A stretch of DNA of 64,000 nt from Actinoallomurus spadix. GTDB lineage: Bacteria > Actinomycetota > Actinomycetes > Streptosporangiales > Streptosporangiaceae. The position numbers were made by a program, and so were the translations under genes. Of the stretch, positions 9,560 to 15,856 are shown one piece after another. Below the pieces are notes generated by a model, which saw only the letters and a list, made by a program, of their open reading frames with translations, ran no database searches and was not told where the DNA came from. Each line of letters opens with the position of its first letter. The stretch's first letter is position 1. Location: NCBI RefSeq assembly GCF_024055725.1, contig NZ_JAMXMX010000002.1, forward strand, positions 310,001 to 374,000, written 5' to 3'.

Positions 9560-9560
9560 C
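9518..9560 (+). repeat. Attachment core copy 1 (within tRNA-Thr)
   Basis: The tRNA 3' part from the anticodon loop (CTTGTAAGCGG) to GGAGGCTC. It is identical to the two downstream copies except for two bases in the T arm (GAATCC here, GATCCC there). Similarity with copy 3 continues a little further into CTCGTTCC and AGGTGAG. Confidence 0.85.
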
Positions 9561-9690
9561 TCGTTCCCCCAGGTGAGAGCCGTTGAGAGGCTGATCGGCC
9601 AAGGTTGCCCCGACAGCAACGATGAGAGTTGCGAGCGGACGGTCGTGTGACGTGACAGGCCTGCCCTAGCCGAAAAAATGAGGCTCAGGT

Positions 9691-9696
9691 TATATT
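9691..9696 (+). promoter_or_regulatory. Candidate -10 element for the toxin-antitoxin operon
   Basis: TATATT lies 6 bases before the GTG start at 9703, in a short AT-rich patch (aaaaaatgaggctcagg upstream). This suggests a leaderless or near-leaderless transcript. No clear -35 is visible. Confidence 0.4.
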
Positions 9697-9702
9697 GGTG
9701 GG

Positions 9703-10077
9703 GTGACATGGGAAGTCATCCTCTTAGAGCCTGTCGAGACGTGGTTCCTGAAGCTCTGCGAGTCTGAGCCGGACTCGGCGGCGTTGATCGAGCAGGCCAT
9801 CGACCGGCTTGCCGCTGTCGGGCCGACCCTTGGCCGGCCGCTCGTCGACACGCTGGAGCACAGCAAGCTGCGCAACTTGAAGGAGCTGCGACCGGGCTCT
9901 CGTGGTCGGTCGGAGATACGCATGTTGTTCGTCTTCGACCCGGATCGCGCAGCGATCTTCCTAGTCGCGGGTGACAAGACCGGCCGATGGTCCCGCTGGT
10001 ACGAGGACGCGATTCCGCTCGCCGAGGCCAGATATGCCGATTATCGGGCAGATAAGGATGAGGAGGACGGCCGATGA
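9703..10077 (+). CDS. HigB-like (RelE superfamily, phage Gp49-type) toxin
   Basis: A 124-residue protein resembling HigB/Gp49 toxins, which are ribosome-dependent mRNA endonucleases. Features are the N-terminal beta strand WEVILLEPVETWFLKL, the central LGRPLVDTLEHSKLRNLKEL, and RSEIRMLFVFDPDRAAIFLVAGDK, a strand pattern typical of the RelE fold. Its stop overlaps the antitoxin start by 4 bases (ATGA). It lies between the first two attachment copies, so it could stabilise the element. Assignment rests on motif pattern and on the adjacent HTH antitoxin; activity is inferred. Confidence 0.85.
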   Translation: MTWEVILLEPVETWFLKLCESEPDSAALIEQAIDRLAAVGPTLGRPLVDTLEHSKLRNLKELRPGSRGRSEIRMLFVFDPDRAAIFLVAGDKTGRWSRWYEDAIPLAEARYADYRADKDEEDGR

Positions 10078-10403
10078 GCGCCGGACGCAACTGGCGGGAC
10101 GTCAAGGCTGAGGCCCATCGACGGCATCCTGAGCTGGCGGATCCCGAGCGTCAGGCCAGGGCGCGTGCCGAGTTGGACGCGTATGTGGCCGGTCACCATC
10201 TCAAGGAGCTGCGCAAGGCCGTGGGCAAGACTCAGGTGGAGTTGGCGCGGGCCCTCGGCGTGTCTCAGTCCCGCATCTCGCAGATCGAGAACGGCAAGAT
10301 CGAAGCCATGGAACTCGAGACGCTCCGCGCCTACGCCACGGCCCTGGGCGGACATGTCGACATCACCATCAGCGTCGGCCCGCACTCCGTGAAGGTCGCT
10401 TGA
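10074..10403 (+). CDS. HigA-like antitoxin, XRE-type helix-turn-helix
   Basis: A 109-residue DNA-binding protein. The C-terminal half carries an XRE HTH (KTQVELARALGVSQSRISQI, then ENGKIEAMELETLRAYATAL). The N-terminal 45 residues are charged and helical and probably wrap the toxin. It overlaps the toxin gene by 4 bases, so synthesis is coupled, and the complex would be expected to repress its own promoter. A paralogue-like orphan occurs at 49.4 kb. Confidence 0.9.
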   Translation: MSAGRNWRDVKAEAHRRHPELADPERQARARAELDAYVAGHHLKELRKAVGKTQVELARALGVSQSRISQIENGKIEAMELETLRAYATALGGHVDITISVGPHSVKVA

Positions 10404-10419
10404 GGCACCGGTGCCCGGC

Positions 10420-10529
10420 GTTCGTGACAGCAGTGGGGACAGCAACGACAGCCACCGCTGGCATCCACAGCCGTACGCTGGACTCCGTCTACCTCGGCGG
10501 ATGCGGTGCGAGCAGGGGCGTCCGTATCC
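10420..10529 (+). repeat. Element right-end repeat, copy A
   Basis: About 110 bases ending directly at attachment copy 2. It contains GACAGCAACGACAGCCACC and then CTCCGTCTACCTCGGCGGAT, followed by GCGAGCAGGGGCGTCCGTAT. Related sequence occurs at 12003-12115 and 15665-15782. I read it as the conserved right end of the inserted elements. Confidence 0.7.
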
Positions 10530-10572
10530 CTTGTAAGCGGCAGGTCGCCGGTTCGATCCCGGCCGGAGGCTC
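10530..10572 (+). repeat. Attachment core copy 2
   Basis: A 43-bp copy of the tRNA-Thr 3' end with two T-arm differences from the intact tRNA. No 5' half of a tRNA is present, so it cannot make a tRNA. Confidence 0.85.
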
Positions 10573-10587
10573 CACCCCTGACCAGCG

Positions 10588-10623
10588 AAAGACCCCGAGC
10601 GAAGATCGCCCGGGGTCTCTTTG
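10588..10623. terminator. Terminator beside attachment copy 2
   Basis: AGACCCCG and CGGGGTCT form an 8-bp stem with an inner GCGA/CGC pairing. It is flanked by AAA on the left and CTCTTT on the right, a good bidirectional terminator between the att copy and the integrase stump. Confidence 0.7.
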
Positions 10624-10646
10624 ACGGCAACGCTGACGGCAACGGC

Positions 10647-10806
10647 CTCAGCCGAGGGCATCCCTCAGCCGCCCGAGCGCCTTGCGCTTCTCACTGAGCG
10701 CCGCGTGTGCGTAGATCGTCATGGTCACCTCGATGTCGCTGTGGCCGACGATGTCCCGGACGATGTGCGGCGGGACGCCGAGGGCACGTTGGTCCTTGAA
10801 GGATTG
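10647..10806 (-). pseudogene. Tyrosine recombinase (integrase), C-terminal stump
   Basis: The reverse strand encodes GVPPHIVRDIVGHSDIEVTM, then TIYAHAALSEKRKALGRLRD and a stop at 10647. This is the box II end of a phage-type integrase, with the H-x-x-x-x-x-Y pattern of LGHSD...TxxYAH containing the catalytic tyrosine. An in-frame TAG at 10807 precedes it, and the upstream sequence lacks the R-K-H-R catalytic region, so only about 52 codons survive. Its 3' end is 75 bases from attachment copy 2, as for int genes of integrative elements. Confidence 0.8.
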
Positions 10807-11028
10807 CTACGTGCTGCCGGTGAACGAAAAGAGGGGGTTGACCGGCTCAGGGTCGCCTCCGTAGAACCGCCTTCCCATCTCTCGCGCGATGAAGTAGGGC
10901 AGGCTCTGCTGGGCGCGCTTCATATTGAGTCGAATGAAGTCATCGTTGCCAGGAATTGGGAAACATTTCGCTAGAACGCCGTTCCCTAGAACCCACGAAC
11001 TACCGGGACATGCCGAGCTAGATGCCAC
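10807..11028 (-). CDS. Small ORF of unknown origin next to the integrase stump
   Basis: A 73-codon frame (NDDFIRLNMKRAQQSLPYFI, then AREMGRRFYGGDPEPVNPLF) with more moderate GC than its surroundings, reading in the same frame as the integrase stump and separated from it by a single TAG. It could be part of a foreign gene joined by deletion. I recognise no family and see no good ribosome site. Low confidence that it is expressed. Confidence 0.25.
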   Translation of the reverse strand: MASSSACPGSSWVLGNGVLAKCFPIPGNDDFIRLNMKRAQQSLPYFIAREMGRRFYGGDPEPVNPLFSFTGST

Positions 11029-11540
11029 TTTAGCCTCGCTCGTCTATGATGGGTGAATAGCTATCGTTGGCGCTCGCCGGGGCGAATCCTTAACAGCTAA
11101 ATTGCCGTACGGCACCGGTCATAACGTGCGCTACCGAACATTCCGACATGAGGTGCCGCATCGACAAGGGAGCCGTCGATGATTCCAGACGGAGAGGTAC
11201 CGGATGACCGCCAAGCTGGCTGAGCGAGCCTGAAGCGGGGTCTCGCGACCCCCAGCTGCTAGCTGAAGCTTGCTAACAGCAGTGCTAACGATGGTCCCGG
11301 ATAACCGTGGACGGCGCTGGACAACACAACGAGTTCGGCAGCAGGTCAGTAGACGGCTATGGATCGTCCTTGACACCATCGATCTTGCTACGGATCAGAC
11401 GGCGCAGATGCTCTTATGGATCAGGGCGGCGGCGCGGACACCGGTCCCTGCGGCCGTGCCGATCGGGCGGCTCAGGACTAGCGCCACGCATCGCATCGCG
11501 CATCGTGGACACCGACGCGGCGGGGGAGGAGGCTGCGATC
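11029..11540. other. Non-coding remnant sequence in the island
   Basis: Lower-GC sequence with frequent stops in all frames and no convincing gene. GGGGTC/GACCCC with a TCGC loop at about 11237-11252 is a small hairpin. I see only debris of inserted DNA. Confidence 0.4.
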
Positions 11541-11765
11541 ATGCTTCCGTACGTGTTAGCGCTTGTGGGAATCGTCGTGTTGCTTCTGGTAGTCGCCGCG
11601 GTTTCGGACCTGCGAGGCCGCCGCCGAGGGAGGAGACCCAGGAGCGCAGGGCGCATATGGCGGCCGATCCGTGAGACCCGCCGCGACATCCATGCATACC
11701 GCGCCTTCTCACGCGCCATCCGAGGACCGGGCACGGACTGGATGGACCACCGCCGCCACAGGTAG
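11541..11765 (+). CDS. Small single-pass membrane protein, unknown function
   Basis: A 74-residue ORF beginning MLPYVLALVGIVVLLLVVAA, a clear membrane segment, followed by a strongly basic region (LRGRRRGRRPRSAGRIWRPI) and ending DWMDHRRHR. GGGGGAGGAGG precedes the ATG by about 9 bases, a strong ribosome site that supports this start over longer upstream frames. The basic side would be cytoplasmic. It sits alone in the island between decayed segments; I do not recognise the family. Confidence 0.5.
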   Translation: MLPYVLALVGIVVLLLVVAAVSDLRGRRRGRRPRSAGRIWRPIRETRRDIHAYRAFSRAIRGPGTDWMDHRRHR

Positions 11766-12224
11766 AGATACGGGACAGTCTGGGAAGGCGCAGGGCCGCC
11801 GGCCAACTCACTTCGTTCGCCCTCCAGGTCGCCTACGGCGATTGGCGGGCCGCCCCGCTCGCACGTCACGCGTTCGAGCCGCCGCGCGGGATATGTGCGG
11901 GATGGTCTTGCATCAACGGATTCGGCGGCGCGACGTTCGCCCAGGTCAGCGGGAAAGAGGCGCCGAGATCGCCGACCCTCTGTAAATCCGCCGGCGGCCA
12001 GCGCGGGTAACAGCAGCGCTGGCAGGAACGACAGCAACCAACGGCACCCCTGGCCGCACGCGCGACACCGTCTACCTCGGTGGATACGGTGCGGGCAGGG
12101 GTGTCGGTATCCCTGCCAGGCGGACGCGGCCGGTATCGGCGCGGTCCTGGAGGAGTTGCAGGGCTATCTGCGGGCCTGCTGCCCGCCGTCCTGACCGAGC
12201 AGGCCGGCGGGCGGCGCCAGCGTG
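11766..12224. other. Island remnant with second end-repeat copy, no clear gene
   Basis: Holds the B copy of the element end repeat (12003-12115) but no tRNA core after it. Just beyond, a plus-strand frame ends VLEELQGYLRACCPPS before TGA at 12194, which may be the tail of a lost gene. No complete gene is visible. Confidence 0.45.
12003..12115 (+). repeat. Element right-end repeat, copy B (no att core)
   Basis: Matches copies A and C: AACGACAGCAACCAACGGCA, then GACACCGTCTACCTCGGTGG, then GCGGGCAGGGGTGTCGGTAT. Where the others continue into the tRNA core, this one diverges after CCCTGCCAGG. It looks like the end of a third, older element whose att site has been lost. Confidence 0.65.
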
Positions 12225-12632
12225 TCAGTGGGCAGGGACGAGCTCGGCGAACAGTTCGCGGACCCGCCGGTCGATCTCGTCGCGAATGGGGCGGACCTGC
12301 TCGACAGGCTTGCCGGCGGGGTCGGGCAGTTCCCAGTCCAGGTAGCGCTTGCCGGGGAAGACCGGGCAGACGTCCCCGCAGCCCATGGTGATGACCACGT
12401 CGGCGCCCTTGACCGCTTCACCGGTCAGCGGCTTGGGAAACTCTTTGGACAGGTCGAGACCGAGTTCGTCCATCACCGCGACGACGGCCGGGTTGATCTC
12501 ACTGGCCGGGGCCGATCCGGCCGAGCGGACACGGACCCTTCCGGCGGCGTGGTGGTCGAGCAGGGCGGCGGCCATCTGCGAGCGTCCGGCGTTGTGGACA
12601 CAGACGAACAGCACCTCGGGGGTCTCAGGCAA
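12225..12632 (-). CDS. arsC: Arsenate reductase, low-molecular-weight phosphatase fold
   Basis: Reduces arsenate to arsenite in the cytosol so that the ACR3 pump can export it. The 135-residue protein starts with the P-loop VCVHNAGRSQM (nucleophile Cys11, Arg17). It carries a second cysteine pair in MGCGDVCPVFPGK (Cys85 and Cys89), then YLDWELPDPAGK and VRPIRDEIDRRVR. Whether the electrons come from thioredoxin or mycothiol cannot be decided here. The start is TTG 12632, overlapping the end of the pump gene by 8 bases. It is the third gene of the leftward arsR-acr3-arsC operon. Confidence 0.93.
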   Translation of the reverse strand: MPETPEVLFVCVHNAGRSQMAAALLDHHAAGRVRVRSAGSAPASEINPAVVAVMDELGLDLSKEFPKPLTGEAVKGADVVITMGCGDVCPVFPGKRYLDWELPDPAGKPVEQVRPIRDEIDRRVRELFAELVPAH

Positions 12633-13722
12633 CGCGGCTCCTCGATCGCTGGGATATGCGGCGGCGAAGCGCCAGGGACAGGTAGACGAGGCCGACCAAG
12701 ACCGGCACCTCGATCAGCGGACCGACCACGCCGGCGAGGGCCTGGCCGGAGGTGACGCCGAATGTGGCGATGGCCACCGCGATGGCGAGTTCAAAGTTGT
12801 TGCCCGCTGCGGTGAAGGCGAGGGTAGCGGTGCGCTCATACCCCAGGCCGACTAGGCGGCCCAGCGCGAACGATCCGGCCCACATGAGGGCGAAGTAGGC
12901 CAGCAGCGGGAGCGCGATCCAGGCCACGTCGAGTGGCTTGGAGGTGATCGCGTCGCCCTGGAGGGCGAACAGGATCACGATCGTGAACAGCAGCCCGTAC
13001 AGGGCGACCGGCCCGATCTTGGGCAGGAAGCGGGTCTCGTACCAGGTACGGCCGCGGGTTCGTTCGCCCAGGCGGCGGCTTGCGTAGCCGGCGAGCAGCG
13101 GTATACCGAGGAACACCAGCACGGAGCGGGCGATGTCCCAGGTCGAGGCGTTCAGGTGTGTTTGATGCAGGCCGAGCCAGCCGGGCAGGACGTGCAAGTA
13201 GAACCAGCCCAGGGCGGCGAACGCGATGACCTGGAAGACGGAGTTGAGCGCGACGAGGACGGCGGCGGCTTCCCGGTCCCCGCAGGCCAGGTCGTTCCAG
13301 ATGATGACCATCGCGATGCAGCGCGCCAGGCCTACGATGATCAATCCGGTCCGGTACGCGGGCAGGTCCGGCAGGAACAGCCAGGCCAGTGCGAACATCA
13401 GCGCAGGACCGATCACCCAGTTCACCAGCAGCGAGGGGATCAACAGCCGTCGATCACGGGTGACGGTGTCCAAGCGGTCATAACGGACCTTCGCCAGCAC
13501 CGGGTACATCATCACGAGCAGGCCGGCCGCAATCGGCAGTGAGATTCCGTCGGCCTTCACCGCGTCCAGGCCGCTGCCCAGGCTAGGGATCGCACGGCCG
13601 GCGAGCAGTCCGACGACCATGGCCACGCCGATCCAGACCGGCAAGAACCGGTCCAGCACCGACAACCGCCCGACCACCGCCGTCTCGGTCTCGGACGCGG
13701 CCTGCTGTTCGGTCGCCGTCAC
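12625..13722 (-). CDS. acr3: ACR3-family arsenite efflux permease
   Basis: A 365-residue integral membrane protein with about ten membrane segments, the ACR3 (BART superfamily) exporter of arsenite, driven by the membrane potential. The conserved cysteine segment GLARCIAMVIIWNDLACGD, the NSVFQV region and the TAAGNNFELAIAVAIATFG signature are present. GTG 13722 is chosen because it overlaps the arsR stop as GTGA; the frame remains open further upstream, but that sequence is arsR read in another frame. Products are often named ArsB, but the sequence is ACR3, not the 12-segment ArsB type. Confidence 0.94.
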   Translation of the reverse strand: MTATEQQAASETETAVVGRLSVLDRFLPVWIGVAMVVGLLAGRAIPSLGSGLDAVKADGISLPIAAGLLVMMYPVLAKVRYDRLDTVTRDRRLLIPSLLVNWVIGPALMFALAWLFLPDLPAYRTGLIIVGLARCIAMVIIWNDLACGDREAAAVLVALNSVFQVIAFAALGWFYLHVLPGWLGLHQTHLNASTWDIARSVLVFLGIPLLAGYASRRLGERTRGRTWYETRFLPKIGPVALYGLLFTIVILFALQGDAITSKPLDVAWIALPLLAYFALMWAGSFALGRLVGLGYERTATLAFTAAGNNFELAIAVAIATFGVTSGQALAGVVGPLIEVPVLVGLVYLSLALRRRISQRSRSRVA

Positions 13723-14105
13723 GCCGACACCATTCCCGCGCCCTGGCGGGAACCGAGGATCGCCGACAGCCGAGCCAGCACGCCGGGGTTGATCCAGTAG
13801 TAGACCCGGGTGCCCCGGCGTTCGGAGTCGATCAGCCCGGCCTGCTTGAGCACCTTTAGGTGATGAGAGATCGTCGGCGCGCTCAGATCGAAGGCCGAGG
13901 TCAGGTCGCACACGCACGCCTCACCGCCCTCATGACAGGCGATCAGCGACAACAACCGCAACCGGACAGGGTCACCGATCGCCTTGAACAACGGCGCCAG
14001 TTCCCCGGCCTCCGCAGCGCCCAGCGGCTCACACAGCAGCGGCGCGCAGCACGCCCCAGGGTCCACCGCAGCAGCGTTGATCAGCGGCAACTCTTGCTTC
14101 GACAT
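13719..14105 (-). CDS. arsR: ArsR family arsenite-responsive repressor
   Basis: A 128-residue winged-helix repressor (KAIGDPVRLRLLSLI, then SAFDLSAPTISHHLKVLKQA, wing RRGTRVYYWINP). It has several cysteines able to form an arsenite site: Cys19-Cys20 in DPGACCAPL, Cys25, and Cys64/Cys66 in EACVCDL. The N-terminal Cys-Cys pair plus one distal Cys resembles the site described for Corynebacterium glutamicum ArsR; the match here is inferred. ATG 14105 (MSKQELP) is preferred to an upstream ATG at 14141. It is the first gene of the operon and faces the arsI side divergently. Confidence 0.93.
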   Translation of the reverse strand: MSKQELPLINAAAVDPGACCAPLLCEPLGAAEAGELAPLFKAIGDPVRLRLLSLIACHEGGEACVCDLTSAFDLSAPTISHHLKVLKQAGLIDSERRGTRVYYWINPGVLARLSAILGSRQGAGMVSA

Positions 14106-14160
14106 ACCTCTAATTTGACATCTATCTAGGCAAGGATGCAAGCTGACGCCAACGCTTTGC

Positions 14161-14176
14161 TTAGATGCTCATCTAA
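14161..14176. promoter_or_regulatory. Candidate ArsR operator (16-bp perfect palindrome)
   Basis: TTAGATG-CT-CATCTAA lies in the 84-base divergent region between arsR and the small ORF before arsI. A related ATCTATCTAG occurs 40 bases to the left, nearer the arsR start. The site probably lets ArsR control both directions. Confidence 0.6.
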
Positions 14177-14189
14177 TCAGGAGGCTGAG

Positions 14190-14366
14190 ATGCGCCGCCG
14201 AAGCCCCACCCTCATCCGGCTCGCCAGGCGGACCCGTACGCCACGCGGGGTAGTGACCTTCACCGAGAGCACCGGCCAGGTCTGCGACGCCGCCTGCCGC
14301 AGCGACGCCCGTTTGGACCGCGCCCGCACCACCGCCATCGCCACAAGCTTCGGCTACCGCATCTGA
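14190..14366 (+). CDS. Small cysteine-containing protein of the ars cluster
   Basis: A 58-residue ORF with a strong ribosome site (CAGGAGGCTGAG before ATG). It is basic at the N-terminus, followed by VTFTESTGQVCDAACRSDAR with a CxxxC pair, and then RARTTAIATSFGYRI. It ends 29 bases before arsI and is probably co-transcribed with it. Short ORFs of this style occur before cadI/arsI-like genes in other actinomycetes from memory, but I cannot verify this. Metal or arsenical binding is only a guess from the cysteines. Confidence 0.6.
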   Translation: MRRRSPTLIRLARRTRTPRGVVTFTESTGQVCDAACRSDARLDRARTTAIATSFGYRI

Positions 14367-14395
14367 CCAGTCCGGCCACACCCAAGGAGGAACCC

Positions 14396-14884
14396 ATGTC
14401 CCGCGTCCAGCTCGCCCTGCGCGTCGCCGACCTGGAAGGCTCCATCGCCTTCTACTCCAAGCTCTTCGGGGCCGAACCGGCCAAGCGCCGCCCCGGCTAC
14501 GCCAACTTCGCCATCACCGAACCCCCGCTCAAGCTCGTCCTGATTGAAGGCGAGGCCGGCGAGCCGACCCACATGGACCACCTCGGCGTCGAGGTCGAAG
14601 ACACCACCCAGGTCACCGCCGCCACCGAGCGGCTGAAAGAGGCCGGCCTGGCCACCTTCGAGGAGAACGACACCTCCTGCTGTTATGCCCTCCAGGACAA
14701 GGTCTGGGTCCACGGCCCTGGCCAGGAGCCCTGGGAGGTCTACGTGGTCAAGGCCGACGCCGACACCCTCGGCAAAAGCCAGACCGGTCTTCCCGACGCC
14801 GCCGCCTGCGCCTGCGGTGTCCCGGAGGGGCCCGACGGCGTCACCGTGGCGGCGACGTCCGACGCCAAGCCCGGCTGCTGCTGA
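14396..14884 (+). CDS. arsI: ArsI/CadI family dioxygenase (C-As lyase type)
   Basis: A 162-residue type I extradiol dioxygenase/VOC protein. ArsI uses Fe(II) and oxygen to cleave the C-As bond of trivalent organoarsenicals such as MAs(III); the Mycobacterium homologue is named CadI. The hallmark vicinal cysteines are present (Cys95-Cys96 in NDTSCCYAL). The likely iron ligands are Gln5, His62 (MDHLG) and Glu114 (EPWEVY), by analogy with the Thermomonospora ArsI. A second cysteine-rich tail (AAACACG and PGCC) ends the protein. AAGGAGG precedes the ATG. The location in an ars cluster supports the ArsI reading over cadmium induction. Confidence 0.88.
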   Translation: MSRVQLALRVADLEGSIAFYSKLFGAEPAKRRPGYANFAITEPPLKLVLIEGEAGEPTHMDHLGVEVEDTTQVTAATERLKEAGLATFEENDTSCCYALQDKVWVHGPGQEPWEVYVVKADADTLGKSQTGLPDAAACACGVPEGPDGVTVAATSDAKPGCC

Positions 14885-14998
14885 CAGGCGGGGCAAGCGT
14901 CCGACATTCCCAGCCTCGGGAGCTAGCGGGGTTGGCATCTGATTTAGACGACTGTCAACGTAGATGTGTCGAAACAAGAGCTGCCGGTCCTCGGCTAA

Positions 14999-15127
14999 GA
15001 CACCGGGTACCGGCAGCTTGATGACCCCACCGGCAAGGAGGTCGACGCCGTGCGTCTGATCCGGGATGAGATCGAACGCCGTATCCGCGGTCTGCTGGCC
15101 GATCTGCCGACCGAGGTATCCGCGTGA
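14999..15127 (+). pseudogene. Second arsC, C-terminal remnant
   Basis: Forty-two codons after an in-frame TAA read YRQLDDPTGKEVDAVRLIRD, then EIERRIRGLLADLPTEVSA. This aligns with the end of the intact ArsC in this cluster (YLDWELPDPAGKPVEQVRPI). The P-loop half is missing. Its stop overlaps the GTG of the acetyltransferase gene as GTGA, so the lost arsC was once the upstream partner of that gene. Confidence 0.75.
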
Positions 15128-15624
15128 GCGCCCCGGTCCGGATCACGGCCATGCGGCCCGAGCACGCGGCCGAAGTCCTGGAGATCTACCAGCGCGGCAT
15201 CGACAGTGGAGACGCCACGTTCGAGACCACCGCGCCAACCTGGGAAGCCTTCGACGCCACCAGACTGCCTGAACACCGCCTGGTCGCCGTCGACGACGAG
15301 GGCCGGGTCTTGGGCTGGATCGCCGTTGTACCGATCTCGGACCGCTGCGCCTACGCCGGAGTCGTCGAGCACTCTGTCTACGTCCACCCCGACGCCCAAG
15401 GCAGGGGAATCGGCCGGACGCTGCTCGCCGCCCTACTCGCCTCCACCGACGCCGCCGGGATCTGGACCGTACAGTCCGGGGTCTTCCCCGAGAACATCGT
15501 GAGCCTCGCCCTGCACGCCAAGGCCGGCTTCCGGGTCATCGGCACCCGCGAGCGCATCGGGCAACACCACGGCCGGTGGCGTGACGTCGTCCTCATCGAG
15601 CGCCGCAGCCCGACCGTTGTGTAG
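15124..15624 (+). CDS. GNAT N-acetyltransferase, ArsN1/phosphinothricin-type
   Basis: A 166-residue acetyl-CoA-dependent acetyltransferase of the PAT family: an N-terminal RPEHAAEVLEIYQRGIDSG, a central VEHSVYVHPDAQGRGIGRTL with the acetyl-CoA pyrophosphate loop, and a C-terminal GFRVIGTRERIGQHHGRWRD. Members inside ars operons, called ArsN1, acetylate arsinothricin; relatives elsewhere detoxify phosphinothricin or methionine sulfoximine. Being coupled to a decayed arsC within an ars island favours the ArsN1 role, but the substrate cannot be read from sequence. Gene symbol left blank for that reason. Confidence 0.85.
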   Translation: MSAPVRITAMRPEHAAEVLEIYQRGIDSGDATFETTAPTWEAFDATRLPEHRLVAVDDEGRVLGWIAVVPISDRCAYAGVVEHSVYVHPDAQGRGIGRTLLAALLASTDAAGIWTVQSGVFPENIVSLALHAKAGFRVIGTRERIGQHHGRWRDVVLIERRSPTVV

Positions 15625-15664
15625 CGACTAGCGAGCGCGGATTCACCGAACCGCTGTAGCGATC

Positions 15665-15782
15665 CCAGCCGGTACCGATGACAGCAACGCTGACAGCAAT
15701 GACAGCGACCACAGGCACCCACGACCACACGTTGGACACCGTCGACCTAAGCGAATGCCCCGTGAGCAGGGCGTCCGTATTC
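15665..15782 (+). repeat. Element right-end repeat, copy C
   Basis: TGACAGCAACGCTGACAGCA, then ATGACAGCGACC, then ACACCGTCGACCTAAGCGAA, leading straight into attachment copy 3. The TGACAGCAA unit occurs three times. Very similar TGACGGCAACGCTGACGGCA lies at 10620-10640 at the other end of the element, as expected for integrase arm sites. Confidence 0.65.
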
Positions 15783-15825
15783 CTTGTAAGCGGCAGGTCG
15801 CCGGTTCGATCCCGGCCGGAGGCTC
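15783..15825 (+). repeat. Attachment core copy 3 (right end of island)
   Basis: Identical over 43 bp to copy 2 and two bases different from the tRNA. It is followed by TCGTTCCTGTAGGTGAG, which resembles the sequence after the intact tRNA (TCGTTCCCCCAGGTGAG). The original chromosomal flank therefore probably resumes here. Confidence 0.85.
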
Positions 15826-15856
15826 TCGTTCCTGTAGGTGAGCGTCGCGAGCGCCA

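Larger units (their letters stand above)
9518..15825. mobile_element. Composite integrated island at tRNA-Thr (two stacked elements)
   Basis: Three copies of the same 43-bp tRNA-Thr 3' end (9518, 10530, 15783) divide the region into a 1.0-kb unit carrying a HigBA-like module and a 5.25-kb unit carrying the arsenic genes. The second unit has the C-terminal stump of a tyrosine recombinase 75 bases inside its left att copy, pointing at it, the usual place for int in actinomycete integrative elements. No replication or transfer gene remains. I infer serial integration followed by deletion of the mobility genes. Confidence 0.8.

Noticed and set aside
10501..10572. Second tRNA-Thr gene
   Set aside because: Only the 3' half from the anticodon loop is present; no acceptor or D arm precedes it. 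It is an attachment copy. The same holds for 15783-15825.
11131..11379. 82-codon reverse ORF in the island
   Set aside because: No ribosome site, unlikely composition, and overlap with other remnants.
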